64,000 bases of DNA from Methanobacterium sp. SMA-27 (GCF_000744455.1 NZ_JQLY01000001.1:310001-374000); one strand, 5' to 3'. Numbered from the stretch's first letter, positions 38,017-49,093 are shown. Notes: generated by a model not told the origin, from the sequence alone. Numbers and translations: made by a program.

Positions 38017-39417
38017 TTAAATCAATCCTTTCAAACTTTCATCAAAGAGGTTCAAAAATTTATCGGTACTGCCCTCAGGTATATACGCTCCACAGGCAAC
38101 AGAATGTCCCCCTCCTGTCCCACCAACTTTCTTTGCAACCTTTCTAATTAAATTTCCAAAGTGTATACCATTGTATGCAAGTAATCTTGAACATCGTAAT
38201 GAAACTTTTATTCCTTCCTTGTCTTCTCCAATTGGTGTAAAACCTATAATTGGTTTTCTCCAATCACCATAACTTAATATCATGCCTGCTATGGTTCCGA
38301 TTACTTCACTCTTTATTTCACTTCCTTCAAAGTACTGTATATTGTTGAGGGGGATTATTCTGTCGTCTCCCCTTATCCAATTCATTTTTTGAGCAAGGTA
38401 ACGACGGTGTCCGAGAGCAAGATGTTCCATTTCATCAAGTCCCGCACCTCTGTCTCCTTTTAATACGTTTAATGCAACTTTATGGTGGTTATGTCTTCCA
38501 CACGCATTAACAGCAGTTGAGAATTCACTAGCATCCCTAAGTGGGGAATATTTTTCTTCTTCTAAAAACTCATACGAATCTCCAGATATTAATTTTGGTA
38601 CGTATTTAACATATTTGGAAGGAACTTCCAAACTCAACATACGGACCAGCTCAGAAAATAGCCTACCCTTTTCTTCAACACTCAAATCACATAATGATCT
38701 GTGTTTTCTACCATTTTTAGTTGGAATATCAAGTTTATTTAAAAGAAGAAGGCATTCTGTTTTATTATTGGTTATGGGTAGATTCACATCTCCAAAATAG
38801 GATAATGCAACAAATATTGGTCGGGTTTGTCTTCCGTAGATTGCAAGATCGTTTTTTGATTCAACCAATTGATGTTTTATGCTTTCATTGAGTATACCAT
38901 GGTTTAAACCCACCATCTTTCCATTAAAACTGTTTTGCATATCTCCAACAGCACTTAAAACACCCATCCAGCTTAGATCTTGAAATCCAAATGTTCTTGC
39001 AAGGAGATAGCTCATTCCTCCACCAGAAATTTCATAGGATCCATCAATATTATGGAAATGTGGATTTAATTCTACTAGTTCTCCATTCATTGAATGTCCA
39101 ATCTTCCTGATTGGTGGATGATGGTCAAGGATCAGGGTTTTTGATGCTGAGGTACAAAATTCGGTCAGATCTTGTCCAGATCCAAGATCAGAAAATATTG
39201 TAACTTCATTTTCTGCTTTAAGATCGTCTATCTTATCAAGACTAATAAATTCTATTTCATGATCCTTTTCAAGTCTATCAAGCATTGAAGACAATATAGC
39301 ACCTGCTGTAACACCATCACAGTCTATATGGGTATATATTTTAATGTCTTCGGATTTCTTAATCAATTCATGTGCTTTATTAAAGGATAAGTTCATTGAA
39401 TTATCAGATTCAAGCAT
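38017..39417 (-). CDS. recJ: RecJ-like DHH-family exonuclease (archaeal)
   Basis: A 466-residue DHH phosphoesterase: motif [19 protein letters not shown], motif III LDHHPP, VGDMQNS, and the DHHA1 motif [16 protein letters not shown]. Archaeal RecJ-like proteins work in DNA repair and in the CMG-like replisome with GINS. ATG 39417 has GGAG 5 bases before it. It is followed by the regulator gene; SRP19 precedes it on the same strand. Confidence 0.88.
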   Translation of the reverse strand: MLESDNSMNLSFNKAHELIKKSEDIKIYTHIDCDGVTAGAILSSMLDRLEKDHEIEFISLDKIDDLKAENEVTIFSDLGSGQDLTEFCTSASKTLILDHHPPIRKIGHSMNGELVELNPHFHNIDGSYEISGGGMSYLLARTFGFQDLSWMGVLSAVGDMQNSFNGKMVGLNHGILNESIKHQLVESKNDLAIYGRQTRPIFVALSYFGDVNLPITNNKTECLLLLNKLDIPTKNGRKHRSLCDLSVEEKGRLFSELVRMLSLEVPSKYVKYVPKLISGDSYEFLEEEKYSPLRDASEFSTAVNACGRHNHHKVALNVLKGDRGAGLDEMEHLALGHRRYLAQKMNWIRGDDRIIPLNNIQYFEGSEIKSEVIGTIAGMILSYGDWRKPIIGFTPIGEDKEGIKVSLRCSRLLAYNGIHFGNLIRKVAKKVGGTGGGHSVACGAYIPEGSTDKFLNLFDESLKGLI

Positions 39418-39459
39418 GTTAACTCCGTTCTAGGGTATTAAAAATATTTTATTATAAAG

Positions 39460-39735
39460 TTATTTTGATCGGGTTCCCTTAATCATATTACTTATTTTGA
39501 TCAGGATTTCCTTTTTGGGCATTGTCTTATCCACTGTAACTCTCCCTGAGATTTCCCACCAGGATCTAGAATATGATTTATTTTTATCTACTTCAGGATT
39601 TAAACCAAGCTTTTCAGCTGCCTTTGAAATTTCTCGAATCTTAGGAGAACTTACAGCATGTTCTATTGAAATTTTTCTTCCTTCATGTTTAGTTTTCTTT
39701 GAATCAATGTAAACTGGCCAAATTATTGCTTTCAT
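39460..39735 (-). CDS. srp19: Signal recognition particle protein SRP19
   Basis: A 91-residue SRP19 that binds 7S RNA and aids SRP54 loading. [21 protein letters not shown] and the aromatic [11 protein letters not shown] are typical. ATG 39735 with AGGTGAG upstream is preferred over the longer frame starting at 39765. The gene lies 42 bases before recJ. Confidence 0.9.
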   Translation of the reverse strand: MKAIIWPVYIDSKKTKHEGRKISIEHAVSSPKIREISKAAEKLGLNPEVDKNKSYSRSWWEISGRVTVDKTMPKKEILIKISNMIKGTRSK

Positions 39736-39781
39736 AATAAAACTCACCTGAAATATATTATACAATAACCATTAGTTTTCA

Positions 39782-40579
39782 TCATTTTATTAATTCTATA
39801 TAATTCATTAACTTTTCTAGCATAGCTTTAACAGTATATTCCTCAGGAATCAAAACAGGAATACCCTGTTCTAACAGGGGTCTGGCTGTAACAGGACCTA
39901 TTGCAGCTACAGCAACATTCCCATTCCTAAACTTTTCGAGTAATCTCTCCTTATCCTCTTCCTTAGCAATTTCTAGCAAATTTTGCACGGTTAAAGTACT
40001 TGTAAATGTTATTGCATCAATTTTTCCGTTGATTATGTTTTTTATTAAATTTTCAACATTATCTTTATTTTCTGGAAGTTCGGATCTGTAGGCTTCGGCA
40101 ATGAAAACATGCGCACCCATTTTTTCCAGTCCAGCTGGAAGTGAATCCCTTGCAGATAATGTTCTGGGAAGTCCTATAAGTTTATTATTGAGTTCTAATC
40201 CTTGATAAACCTCCAGAAGCCCTTCTGCAGTATAATCCTCTGGCACCATATCTACTTTTAAGCCCTTTTCTTCCAGGAATTTCCCAGTTCTGGGACCTAT
40301 TACAGCTATCTTACAATCAGGATTCAGTCTCTCTTTAAGATCATTACAATGTTTGAATAATGATATAATTGCTGTTGGGGAAGTGAATATTAACCAGTCA
40401 AGCTTTCCTGCCATTTTACACAAGTTTTTTAGAGACTGGGAATTTGAAACTTGGAGTTCCAAAGTAGGTGCAACAAATGCCTTTCCACCATGAGCTTCAA
40501 CAATGTTCACTGCTTCAGCAACCCTTTCAGCAGGACGTGTTATACCTATTACTTTCCCCTCAAATTCACTACCCTTCAT
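39782..40579 (-). CDS. hemD: Uroporphyrinogen-III synthase
   Basis: A 265-residue two-domain HemD that closes and inverts the linear tetrapyrrole. [61 protein letters not shown] and [16 protein letters not shown] are typical. Its start overlaps the cobA stop by 4 bases, so the two are coupled, supplying uroporphyrinogen III directly to the next methyltransferase. Confidence 0.92.
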   Translation of the reverse strand: MKGSEFEGKVIGITRPAERVAEAVNIVEAHGGKAFVAPTLELQVSNSQSLKNLCKMAGKLDWLIFTSPTAIISLFKHCNDLKERLNPDCKIAVIGPRTGKFLEEKGLKVDMVPEDYTAEGLLEVYQGLELNNKLIGLPRTLSARDSLPAGLEKMGAHVFIAEAYRSELPENKDNVENLIKNIINGKIDAITFTSTLTVQNLLEIAKEEDKERLLEKFRNGNVAVAAIGPVTARPLLEQGIPVLIPEEYTVKAMLEKLMNYIELIK

Positions 40580-41313
40580 TTACCTTCAACCTTTTCGAGT
40601 TTAGCCTTTTTAAGTAAAGATTCCTTAAAAACATCCACTACCTTACCTACAATTACCAATGCAGGAGTGTTTATACGATTCTGAGTGATATCTTCGAGTG
40701 TTCCTGTTATAATTCTCTGATCTGGAGATGTACCATTTTCAATAACGCAGACAGGAGTTTTTGGATCTTTGTACTTCATTATCTCCTTAGTGTTTTCTTC
40801 AAGCAGTCCAATACCCATAAGAATAATTATTGTATCTGCTTTAAAATCCCATTTAACCTGTTTATTAGGCTTTGTAGGGTCTTCATGTCCTGTAACTATT
40901 GTTAATGAAGTTGCAACACCTCTGTGTGTAACTGGAAGTCCTGAAGATGTTGGTACACCAATGGCAGAAGTGACTCCTGGAATGAATTCCACACATATCC
41001 CTTCTTCTAACAGAGCCAGCATTTCTTCTCCGCCCCTACCAAATACAAATGGATCTCCACCCTTTAATCTAACAACATTTTCGTGTTTTTTACCTTGATC
41101 AATGAGTATTTGGTTTATTTCGTCCTGTTTTTTGTAATGTTCTCCTGCTTTTTTACCTACATAAATGAGATCAGCATTTTCTGCATACTTTAAAATTTCA
41201 TTATTTGCAAGTCTGTCGTAAATTACCACATTAGCTTTTTTTAGGGCCTTAACGGCTTTAAGAGTTATAAGGTCTGGATCTCCAGGTCCAGCACCAACCA
41301 AATATACTACCAT
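40576..41313 (-). CDS. cobA: Uroporphyrinogen-III C-methyltransferase
   Basis: A 245-residue SAM-dependent methyltransferase making precorrin-2: [44 protein letters not shown], and [20 protein letters not shown]. It is the branch point to siroheme, cobamides and F430. The monofunctional form lacks the CysG dehydrogenase domain. Start at ATG 41313, followed by hemD in a two-gene operon. Confidence 0.95.
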   Translation of the reverse strand: MVVYLVGAGPGDPDLITLKAVKALKKANVVIYDRLANNEILKYAENADLIYVGKKAGEHYKKQDEINQILIDQGKKHENVVRLKGGDPFVFGRGGEEMLALLEEGICVEFIPGVTSAIGVPTSSGLPVTHRGVATSLTIVTGHEDPTKPNKQVKWDFKADTIIILMGIGLLEENTKEIMKYKDPKTPVCVIENGTSPDQRIITGTLEDITQNRINTPALVIVGKVVDVFKESLLKKAKLEKVEGK

Positions 41314-41458
41314 GTTTTCACCTTGGATTTTTAAGTTTGATTATTTGAATCAAATAAATAATTAAATTAATTTTTAAGGGCATAATAACCTTAAAAAAAA
41401 ATCATATACCCTCTTCTATTATAATCAATATGCTATAGTTTCATGAAATGGGATGGCT

Positions 41459-42109
41459 TCAATATTTAACCATTCCACTAAAGAATTTTAAACCGTCATC
41501 AGATCCTAAAATAGTTTCTGAAGCTCTTTCAGGATGGGGCATGACTGCACATACCAATCCCTCTTCATCACATACTCCTGTAATGGCTTCCATTGACCCG
41601 TTTGGATTTTCAGATTCAAATGAAAGTATTATCTGATCATTTTCATGTAGTTTTTTAAGATTTTCGGTATAGTAACGACCTTCAGCATGGGCTATTGGCA
41701 TATTTATTACTTCGTTCTTTTTATACATACTTGTAAACGGTGTTCTGTTACTGTTAACCTTGAGTTCTGTCCATTTGCAAATGAATTTGGCATTCTGGTT
41801 TTCAGTAAAAACACCGGGCACCAGTCCAACCTCTGCAAGTATTTGGGCACCGTTACATATTCCAAGAACAGGTTTTTCCTCTTTAACACAGTCTTTAATG
41901 CCAGTTATCACAGGGGTGATTGCTGCTATGGCTCCTGCACGGAGATAATCTCCATAAGAAAATCCTCCAGGTATCACTATGGCTTCAAAGTCTGAAAGAT
42001 CTCTCTTGCTCCACCAGATATATTCTGGTTTGGCCCCTGCAAGTTCAAGTGCATGGAAAACATCCCTATCACAGTTTGACCCAGGAAATCTTATTATCCC
42101 AACTTTCAT
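41459..42109 (-). CDS. purQ: Phosphoribosylformylglycinamidine synthase glutaminase subunit
   Basis: A 216-residue class-I glutamine amidotransferase. The nucleophile is in [15 protein letters not shown], and the His/Glu of the triad are in [25 protein letters not shown] is the PurQ-specific segment. It starts 3 bases after purS. PurQ, PurS and PurL form the FGAM synthase; purL is not in this window. Confidence 0.95.
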   Translation of the reverse strand: MKVGIIRFPGSNCDRDVFHALELAGAKPEYIWWSKRDLSDFEAIVIPGGFSYGDYLRAGAIAAITPVITGIKDCVKEEKPVLGICNGAQILAEVGLVPGVFTENQNAKFICKWTELKVNSNRTPFTSMYKKNEVINMPIAHAEGRYYTENLKKLHENDQIILSFESENPNGSMEAITGVCDEEGLVCAVMPHPERASETILGSDDGLKFFSGMVKY

Positions 42110-42112
42110 CTT

Positions 42113-42367
42113 TTATTCCTCTTTTGGAGATATTTTAATGGTATAATCGTGGATCACAGGATTGCAGAGCAGTCTCTGGCACATTTCATCCACTTCTTTT
42201 TTAACAAGTTCCTGATCTGATCCTTCAATTGTAAACTTAATCATATCAACTGTAGCTGTATTTTCTACATTATAATCAAGTAAGGCCAGAGCTCTCTGTA
42301 TAGTTGCTGCTTCAGGATTTAACATACCCTTTTTCAGACTAATTTTAACCTCTGCATCATATTTCAT
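42113..42367 (-). CDS. purS: Phosphoribosylformylglycinamidine synthase subunit PurS
   Basis: An 84-residue PurS bridging PurQ and Pur[29 protein letters not shown] and the C-terminal CNPVIHDY are standard. GGTGATGCA precedes the ATG. First in the purS-purQ operon. Confidence 0.94.
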   Translation of the reverse strand: MKYDAEVKISLKKGMLNPEAATIQRALALLDYNVENTATVDMIKFTIEGSDQELVKKEVDEMCQRLLCNPVIHDYTIKISPKEE

Positions 42368-42416
42368 TGCATCACCATTTCTTTTTTTGGAATTAACTAA
42401 TAAATTTAAATTCGTC

Positions 42417-42430
42417 TATTAAGATATCTG
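42417..42430 (-). promoter_or_regulatory. Sequence shared between purS and purF upstream regions
   Basis: TATTAAGATATCT lies 50-62 bases before the purS start; an identical 13-mer is at 60264-60276 before purF. It contains a palindromic AGATATCT core. A common regulator of purine genes is inferred from this coincidence. The purC upstream region does not show a clear copy. Confidence 0.35.
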
Positions 42431-42492
42431 ATCCCTAATTAAATATCTAAAAATATTTTTTTTTAGAATTATAATTCTTAAACTTTGTTTGT

Positions 42493-43239
42493 TTAAAGAT
42501 TGATATTCCATTTTTCCTTATCTTCATTGCTGAGTATCATAGATGCGACCTTCATGTAGGCATCCATAACACCTGATTCACCCTTTCTAAACAAATCCTT
42601 ATCAAGAACTTCCCATGTTTTTGAGTCCCAAAATCTGCATGTATCTGGACTAATCTCATCTCCCAGTACTATATTTCCCTGGAAATCAAAACCATATTCA
42701 ATCTTAAAATCAGGGAATAGGATATCTCTCTCTAAGAGGAAATCCTTTAATACAGCGTTGATTTTAAGGGTAATATCTCTTATACCATCAAGTTCTTGCT
42801 GTGTTGCAAGACCTAAGGCAATTGTTATGGAATCGTTTAACATGGGGTCATGATATTCATCGTTTTTATAGTCCATCTGTATTACAGGGGGATTTAATTC
42901 CTGTTTATCGGTGAAAGGAAATTTTTTTATAAGGCTGCCTGCTGCTATATTTCGAGTTATAACCTCGAGGGGTATCATATCTAATTTTTTGCATAACATA
43001 TAACCGGGTTTAATCAGTTCTATGTACTGTGTTTTAATTCCAGATTTTTCTAAAACTTCAAAAAACTTTGAAGAGATCACAGAATTATAAAAACCCTTTT
43101 TAACAAGGCTTTCACTTTTAATCCCGTCCCCGGCAGTTATATCATCTCTGAATTTAACTATAACCTGTGTTGGATTGTCTGTTTCGTACACGTCTTTTGC
43201 TTTACCAGCGTATATGAGATCTCCAATTTTTGAATTCAT
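42493..43239 (-). CDS. purC: SAICAR synthetase
   Basis: A 248-residue Pur[17 protein letters not shown] at the N-terminus, [40 protein letters not shown], and [14 protein letters not shown]. It adds aspartate in IMP synthesis. ATG 43239 with GGAG 6 bases upstream is preferred over longer frames (43287). Separate from purS-purQ by 125 bases but on the same strand. Confidence 0.95.
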   Translation of the reverse strand: MNSKIGDLIYAGKAKDVYETDNPTQVIVKFRDDITAGDGIKSESLVKKGFYNSVISSKFFEVLEKSGIKTQYIELIKPGYMLCKKLDMIPLEVITRNIAAGSLIKKFPFTDKQELNPPVIQMDYKNDEYHDPMLNDSITIALGLATQQELDGIRDITLKINAVLKDFLLERDILFPDFKIEYGFDFQGNIVLGDEISPDTCRFWDSKTWEVLDKDLFRKGESGVMDAYMKVASMILSNEDKEKWNINL

Positions 43240-43856
43240 TTTAAACTCCATTAATTTCTTTAATATTTTTTTATAAAAACTATTCAATGAACAGAATGTT
43301 TACCATAATTTTTGCTTTCTGTTTTTACTAATTATTACTAGACACTTCTAATTGAAAAACACTCACTTTTAATTAGAGATAAGTCTGTAGGATTATATAA
43401 AAACTTCGTAGGAAAAACATATATTTGATAATTGGAGTTTTAACTTATGAATACAATCATAAATTGGATATAAAATCTTATTTTTCACTATTTTAATTTT
43501 TAAATAGATATATTGGATTAATAATTTATAAAAACATTTAATTACACTTAAATAATTTAATTAAATACATATCTGGTATTTAATACGACTATAATGTGCT
43601 ATTGATTGTTAAATAAAGTTCACTTTCATATATCTGATTTTTGTGAAGTTAACCTTGAAGAATAAAAAATTCAAAAATTATTAATTCTCGAAATTACAAA
43701 TTAAACGAATATAGAGTTTAAACATGGAGTTCCATTTAAAAAAACAATTTTCAATATATTAAAAATGTAATATGATACTAATAAGTCATGATTTAGTAAA
43801 ATAGAATTGTATATCCATCAAAAAGTAATAAGGAGAATAAATTTAGATCTAATTAT
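43240..43856. other. Intergenic region between purC and frdA
   Basis: 617 AT-rich bases, the longest gap in the window, between divergent genes. A TATA-like TTTTTATAAAAA (about 43265-43280, minus) would drive purC. Possible TATA elements for frdA (for example TTTATAAAAAC about 43527-43537) are far from the start. I see no RNA gene, repeat or credible ORF. Confidence 0.45.
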
Positions 43857-45641
43857 TTGGGAGGGGTTAACGTTATTGTAACTAAATCTTTAAACCATGA
43901 TGATGCAAAGGAAAAGAGCGGTTCAAGCCCACAAGCAACCATTCATAGTCATGAAGTAATAATAATTGGTGGTGGATTAACTGGGCTCAGGGCAGCTATC
44001 CAAATAGCAGATGCAGGGCTCAATGGAGCTATTATTTCAAAGGTCCATCCTTTGAGATCCCACTCTGTTGCTGCTCAAGGAGGAATGAATGCTTCTCTTG
44101 GAAATGTTCCGGGAGAAGACGGTAAAAATGATAGCTGGGAAATGCATGCCTACGATACTGTCAAGGGATCAGATTATTTAGCAGATCAGGATGCAGTTGA
44201 ACTAATGTGTCGTGAGGCAACTTCAACAGTGATAGAACTTGAACACATGGGAACGGTGTGGTCTAGACTGGAAAACGGAAAAATAGCTCAACGCCCATTT
44301 GGAGGGGCAGGATTTCCCAGAACTTGTTATGCTGCCGATCGTACTGGTCATAATGCTCTTAACACATTATATGAACAGTTATCTGATAGGGATATCCCAG
44401 TATATGAGGAATTTTTTGTAACATCACTGGTACAGGATAGGGGGAGATGTAATGGGTGCACGGCCATTGATATTAAGACAGGAACTGTACATGGATTTGT
44501 TTCAAAAGCAGTTCTTATGGCTACAGGCGGATTTGGAAGAATATTCAGCAGATCAACCAATGCCCTAATAAATACAGGAGATGGTCATACACTTGCACTA
44601 AATGCGGGTGTGCCTTTGAAAGATATGGAATTTGTACAGTTCCACCCTACAACCCTTTACGGTACCAATATTTTAATGAGTGAAGGGGCACGTGGTGAGG
44701 GAGGAATTCTTTTAAACAGTAATGGGGAGCGTTTCATGGAACATTATGCACCCAACTCATTGGATCTGGCACCTCGTGATGTTGTTGCAAGATCAATTGA
44801 AACTGAAATTAGAGAAGGAAGGGGATTTGATGGAGGTTATGTTAATTTAGATTTAACTCATTTAGGTGCGGATCGTATTATGGAACGGTTACCCGGGATA
44901 CGACTGATAGCTATGGATTTTGCAGGAGTTGATCCAATCGATGATCCAGTTCCAGTTCAACCAGGCCAGCACTACTCAATGGGCGGAATAGACGTTGATA
45001 TTAATGGAGCTACAATATTACCTGGATTGTATGCTGCTGGCGAATGTGCATGTATTAGTGTACATGGTGCAAACAGGTTAGGAGGTAATTCACTGCTTGA
45101 AACTGTAGTATATGGAAGATTGGTTGCTGATAAAATTATTGAAGATAATCCGATCCATCTAGAACCAGACATCGAACCTATAAAGTTGGCTATAATTGAT
45201 ATTGAAGACAAAATAGGCGATATAATGGATCGTAAGGATAATGGAAACTTTTTTCGGGTAAAAAATGCCATTACAGACATTATGTTTAATAAATTCGGAA
45301 TATTTCGTGATTCTGATGGAATGGATGATGGACTTGTTGAGATTAAAAATTTACAGGAACAATTTTCTATGCTTTCTCCAATTAATAAGGAGAAACCTTT
45401 TAATCAGTCACTCATACAGTTTTTAGAAGTTGATGGTATGCTTAAATTAGCAGAAATTATCGCACTCAGTGCCATTGAACGAAAGGAAAGTCGTGGTTCT
45501 CATACTAGGATAGATCATCCTGAACGTGATGATGTCAACTTTCTTAAACACACAGTTTCAATTTTAAATGGTGAAGAAGTCGATATTACATATAAACCCG
45601 TTATTCTTGGAATGTTTGAACCAAAGGAGCGTGTTTACTAA
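43857..45641 (+). CDS. frdA: Fumarate reductase/succinate dehydrogenase flavoprotein subunit
   Basis: A 594-residue flavoprotein. EVIIIGGGLTGLRAAIQIADAG binds FAD, LRSHSVAAQGGMNAS carries the covalent-FAD His, and PRTCYAADRTGH, FVQFHPTTLYG, SEGARGEGG, HYSMGGIDVD and HGANRLGGNSLLE are active-site motifs. It is SdhA/FrdA-like in all parts. The TTG at 43857 has no spaced SD; ATT 43875 lies 8 bases after GGGAGGGG and may be the true start. It overlaps frdB by 1 base. No membrane anchor gene is present. Confidence 0.93.
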   Translation: MGGVNVIVTKSLNHDDAKEKSGSSPQATIHSHEVIIIGGGLTGLRAAIQIADAGLNGAIISKVHPLRSHSVAAQGGMNASLGNVPGEDGKNDSWEMHAYDTVKGSDYLADQDAVELMCREATSTVIELEHMGTVWSRLENGKIAQRPFGGAGFPRTCYAADRTGHNALNTLYEQLSDRDIPVYEEFFVTSLVQDRGRCNGCTAIDIKTGTVHGFVSKAVLMATGGFGRIFSRSTNALINTGDGHTLALNAGVPLKDMEFVQFHPTTLYGTNILMSEGARGEGGILLNSNGERFMEHYAPNSLDLAPRDVVARSIETEIREGRGFDGGYVNLDLTHLGADRIMERLPGIRLIAMDFAGVDPIDDPVPVQPGQHYSMGGIDVDINGATILPGLYAAGECACISVHGANRLGGNSLLETVVYGRLVADKIIEDNPIHLEPDIEPIKLAIIDIEDKIGDIMDRKDNGNFFRVKNAITDIMFNKFGIFRDSDGMDDGLVEIKNLQEQFSMLSPINKEKPFNQSLIQFLEVDGMLKLAEIIALSAIERKESRGSHTRIDHPERDDVNFLKHTVSILNGEEVDITYKPVILGMFEPKERVY

Positions 45642-46417
45642 TGAAACTGAAGGTTTACAGATACCATGATGGAATGAAAGAACCTCGCTATGATACATTC
45701 AAACTAAAATCAGATCCTGGTATGACTGTATTGGGGGCTTTATTCCAATTTCAACAGCAATTTGATGATTCTATCGCATTTCACTATTCATGCAGGGGTG
45801 CTGTATGTGGAACATGTGCAATGCTAATAAATAAAGTGCCAAGGCTTGCATGCAGAACACAAGTAGCATCATTAATCAAGGGTGAACTCAAAATTCCATT
45901 ATCACAATTCCCTGCTATTGAAGAAACTGTAAAATGGAATCCCGAAGAAGAAATTTTAGTTGAGCCACTTCCTAATTTTCCTGTAATCAGGGATCTAATA
46001 GTTGATACAACATCATTTTTTAATTACTATAAATTTGTGGAGCCTGTGTTTAAACCAGCTGACAAAACACCTGAAAAAGAAAGATTAATGGATCCATCAG
46101 CAATACCCGAATTAGAGTTATACACCAACTGTATATTATGTGGAGCATGTTTTGGGTCATGTCCAATAGATGGAAAGAATCCAGATTATTTGGGGCCTGC
46201 TGCACTTGCGAAACTATACAGATTCCACATCGATCCAAGGGAAAAAGAAGGAACAGACAGACTTGAACGTGCCAATATTCCGGAGGGATGGTGGGCATGT
46301 GAATTTTATGGAAATTGTCGCAGAGTATGCCCCAAAGGGGTTCCTCCTCTTATTGCAATTGCCAAGGCTCGAGAACAATTAAATGATATAAATGAGAAGA
46401 AAGAGGAGGAACCATAA
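45641..46417 (+). CDS. frdB: Fumarate reductase/succinate dehydrogenase iron-sulfur subunit
   Basis: A 258-residue subunit: [2Fe-2S] ligands Cys51, 56, 59, 71 (CRGAVCGTCAMLINKVPRLAC region), [4Fe-4S] Cys164, 167, 170, 174, and a third cluster with Cys220, 226, 230. It ends soon after, without the CCG domain of methanogen thiol:fumarate reductase TfrB. So electrons are not obviously taken from CoM-SH/CoB-SH. Its ATG overlaps the frdA stop. The electron donor is unknown; a soluble complex or a missing anchor is possible. Confidence 0.93.
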   Translation: MKLKVYRYHDGMKEPRYDTFKLKSDPGMTVLGALFQFQQQFDDSIAFHYSCRGAVCGTCAMLINKVPRLACRTQVASLIKGELKIPLSQFPAIEETVKWNPEEEILVEPLPNFPVIRDLIVDTTSFFNYYKFVEPVFKPADKTPEKERLMDPSAIPELELYTNCILCGACFGSCPIDGKNPDYLGPAALAKLYRFHIDPREKEGTDRLERANIPEGWWACEFYGNCRRVCPKGVPPLIAIAKAREQLNDINEKKEEEP

Positions 46418-46419
46418 AT

Positions 46420-47811
46420 ATGCGATTGGAAAAGGATTCATTGGGTGAAAAAGAGATCCCATCAGGGGTTTATTATGGTATTCAGACTTTACGTGCAGTG
46501 GAAAATTTTCCTGTAAGTGGCAGGACTGAAAGAACCGAATTGATTCATGCGTATGTAACAGTTAAAAAAGCAGCCGCTATCACCAACATGAAACTTGGTT
46601 CCCTTGATAATACAAGGGGAGAGGCGATTTTAAAAGCTGCAGATGATGTACTTCATGGTAAATTTGCAGATCAATTTCCTGTTGATCTTTACCAAGCAGG
46701 AGCTGGCACTTCATTCAACATGAATATAAACGAAGTACTTGCCAACAGGGCACTAGAAATTTTAAACAGAAATAAAGGTGAATATGATTATTTAAGCCCC
46801 AACGATCATGTAAATGCATCCCAATCAAGTAACGATACATTTCCCACAGCATCTCATATTGCAATTATAAAAGAATCTGACAAACTTTACAAGACCCTCA
46901 TCAATTTGGGCGGTTCATTTAAATCGAAAGGTAAAAAACTTTCAGATACTCCTAAATCAGGACGCACTCATCTTATGGATGCTATGCCTGTAACATTAGG
47001 TGATGAATTCATAGCCTATGGCAATGCAATTATTCGTGCATCAAAGGAAATACATGAAAAGAGGAATAATCTGCTTGAAGTAGCAATAGGAGGTACTGCT
47101 ACAGGAACTGGGGTTAATACACCAGTTTTTTATAGGGATAATGTGGTTAAGAAACTTGCTGAACTAACATCACTCGATCTTATCCCTGCCAATGACAGTC
47201 TAGAAGCTTTACAAAGTAGATCGCTGATTTCGAATTTTTCTGGAGCTCTAAGAGAACTTGCACATGATTTAATTAGAATATCGAATGATCTGCGGTTAAT
47301 GGGATCAGGACCAACTTCAGGATTTGCTGAGATAAATTTACCTCCGGTTCAACCCGGATCGTCTATAATGCCTGGAAAATTCAACCCAGTAATGGCAGAA
47401 TGTCTCAATATGATTTCATTTCAGATTATAGGAAATGATACGGCAGTATCTTTAGCTGCCCAGGCAGGACAGTTTGAACTGAATGTAATGACTCCTGTAA
47501 TGACTTCCAATATTTTGGATTCAATTTCATTTCTAAATAATTATTTACCTATATTCCAGACAAGGTGTGTTGAAGGAATTACCGCTAATAAAGATAGATT
47601 AAAAACTATTGCTGAAATGAATCCAAGTTTTGCAACTGTTCTTTCGCCAAAGATTGGATATATTAAGGCAGCAGAACTTGTTAAGCAAGCAATGGACAGT
47701 AAAAAATCTATCAGAGACATTGTGGTGACCAGAGGTATTCTTTCAGAAGAGGAAGCAGACGAACTTTTAGATTTAAAAACCATCTCAAAAAATTTATACA
47801 CCAAAGAATGA
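46420..47811 (+). CDS. aspA: Aspartate ammonia-lyase / class II fumarase family lyase
   Basis: A 463-residue tetrameric lyase. The signature GSSIMPGKFNP is intact, as is SGRTHLMDAMPVTLGDEF. YYGIQTLRAVENFPVSG and YQAGAGTSFNMNINEVLAN are aspartase-like, but NDHVNASQSSNDTFPTASHIA resembles fumarase C. I favour aspartase, which would feed fumarate to the reductase next to it; fumarase is possible. It starts 3 bases after frdB with GAGGAGG upstream. Confidence 0.75.
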   Translation: MRLEKDSLGEKEIPSGVYYGIQTLRAVENFPVSGRTERTELIHAYVTVKKAAAITNMKLGSLDNTRGEAILKAADDVLHGKFADQFPVDLYQAGAGTSFNMNINEVLANRALEILNRNKGEYDYLSPNDHVNASQSSNDTFPTASHIAIIKESDKLYKTLINLGGSFKSKGKKLSDTPKSGRTHLMDAMPVTLGDEFIAYGNAIIRASKEIHEKRNNLLEVAIGGTATGTGVNTPVFYRDNVVKKLAELTSLDLIPANDSLEALQSRSLISNFSGALRELAHDLIRISNDLRLMGSGPTSGFAEINLPPVQPGSSIMPGKFNPVMAECLNMISFQIIGNDTAVSLAAQAGQFELNVMTPVMTSNILDSISFLNNYLPIFQTRCVEGITANKDRLKTIAEMNPSFATVLSPKIGYIKAAELVKQAMDSKKSIRDIVVTRGILSEEEADELLDLKTISKNLYTKE

Positions 47812-47841
47812 ACACTCAATTAAGATAGAGGTTAGTTAAAA

Positions 47842-49093
47842 ATGAAATATATCTGCACTTATTGTAACATTTATGCATATGATGAGGATAAGGGAGATCC
47901 TGAAACAAATCTTGAACCAGGTACTAGTTTGGATGAATTCCCTGATTCATGGCTGTGTCCTGTATGTGGAATGCCCAAAGAATACCTGCAAGAAGTGCGC
48001 GATGATATTTTTTCGCTTAAAATGACCGCATACAACGAAACACAACATGAATCAAAAGATCTGAATTATTACCGTTCCATAGCCCGTAAAATGCTTACAG
48101 GTATCTGTGGTGAATTCTCAGTTTGTGATGGACAGCCCGATAGAATATGTACTGGACAGAAATTTGGAGCACCCATAGGTTTTGGAGGTGCTGGCCAAGG
48201 AAAGACTTTTGAAGCAAATTACAATACTCTTCAGGATTACAAACTTAAAATGTGTGTTATCAAGGCACATCATGAACCAGAAATCTCAGTTCCAATATTT
48301 GGGAAGAAAATAGCCCTACCTGTTATGGGTGCCAGTCTTTCTGGAGTTAAAAGTAGTATGAATGATGTTGTACCCGAAGATGCATTTTACAGGGGTCTTT
48401 TAAAGGGTGCGATGTCTTCAGGTTCAATAGGTTTAGTTGGAAATACACCACACAGTCCTGATGACCTGGGAGTTAATATTGTAGGTGAAAATAAAGGATG
48501 GGGTATACCAATATTCAAACCACAATCACAGGAACGACTCATCCATTATGCATTTAGCTGAAAAACTGAATGTAATTGCTGTAGGTGTTGATCTTGAAGG
48601 TGCAGGTTCCACAACATGGACTAGTTCCAAAAAACCTGTTTACAGAAAAAGTGAAAATGATCTCATAGAACTGGTTGATTCAACTGAAAAACCTGTAATA
48701 TTCAAGGGAGTAATGAGTAAGGAAGATGCAGTCAAAGTTCTAGATTCGGGTGCTGGTGCATGTTACGTATCTAATCATGGAGGTAGAGTACTCGATGGTG
48801 GCCAGGGAATGGCGGAAGTGCTTCCAGAGATTGCAAATGAAATTTCTGGAAAGATCCCAATACTGGCTGATGGGGCTGTTAGAACGGGATATGATGTTCT
48901 CAAAGTTCTGGCATTAGGTGCTGATGTTGCACTGATAGGTAGGCCTATAGCAAGGTTATCGCTAGCAGGAGGAGAGGTAGCTGTGAAAATGTATTATAAA
49001 TATGTTAAAGATGATCTTCGAAGGGCAATGATATTAACTGGATGTAATGACCTTAAAGATGCAAATATGAGTATTATAACAAGATCTCATTAA
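47842..49093 (+). pseudogene. Rubredoxin-FMN-dependent alpha-hydroxyacid dehydrogenase-like gene, frameshifted
   Basis: Two frames that together make one protein of about 416 residues. Frame one (47842-48561) starts with a rubredoxin domain (Cys5, Cys8, Cys39, Cys42; SWLCPVCGMP) followed by a glutamate-synthase/lactate-oxidase-like FMN barrel. It stops just after GIPIFKPQSQERLI. The remainder continues in the +1 frame from about 48542 (MHLAEKLNVIAVGVDLEGAG, CYVSNHGGRVLDGGQG, PILADGAVRTGYDVLKVLALGADVALIGRP) to 49093. One base too many or two too few near 48541-48547. It may be a true mutation, a sequencing error or recoding. GAGGTTAG precedes ATG 47842; last gene of the operon. Confidence 0.85.

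Noticed and set aside
45641..46417. Calling the second operon gene TfrB (thiol:fumarate reductase)
   Set aside because: It lacks the C-terminal HdrB-like CCG domain.
48485..48547. Possible independent start of the second half of the rubredoxin-FMN gene
   Set aside because: The first 21 codons are a shadow of the first frame, and ATG 48548 has no SD at normal distance; the half-protein would lack the rubredoxin and part of the FMN barrel.
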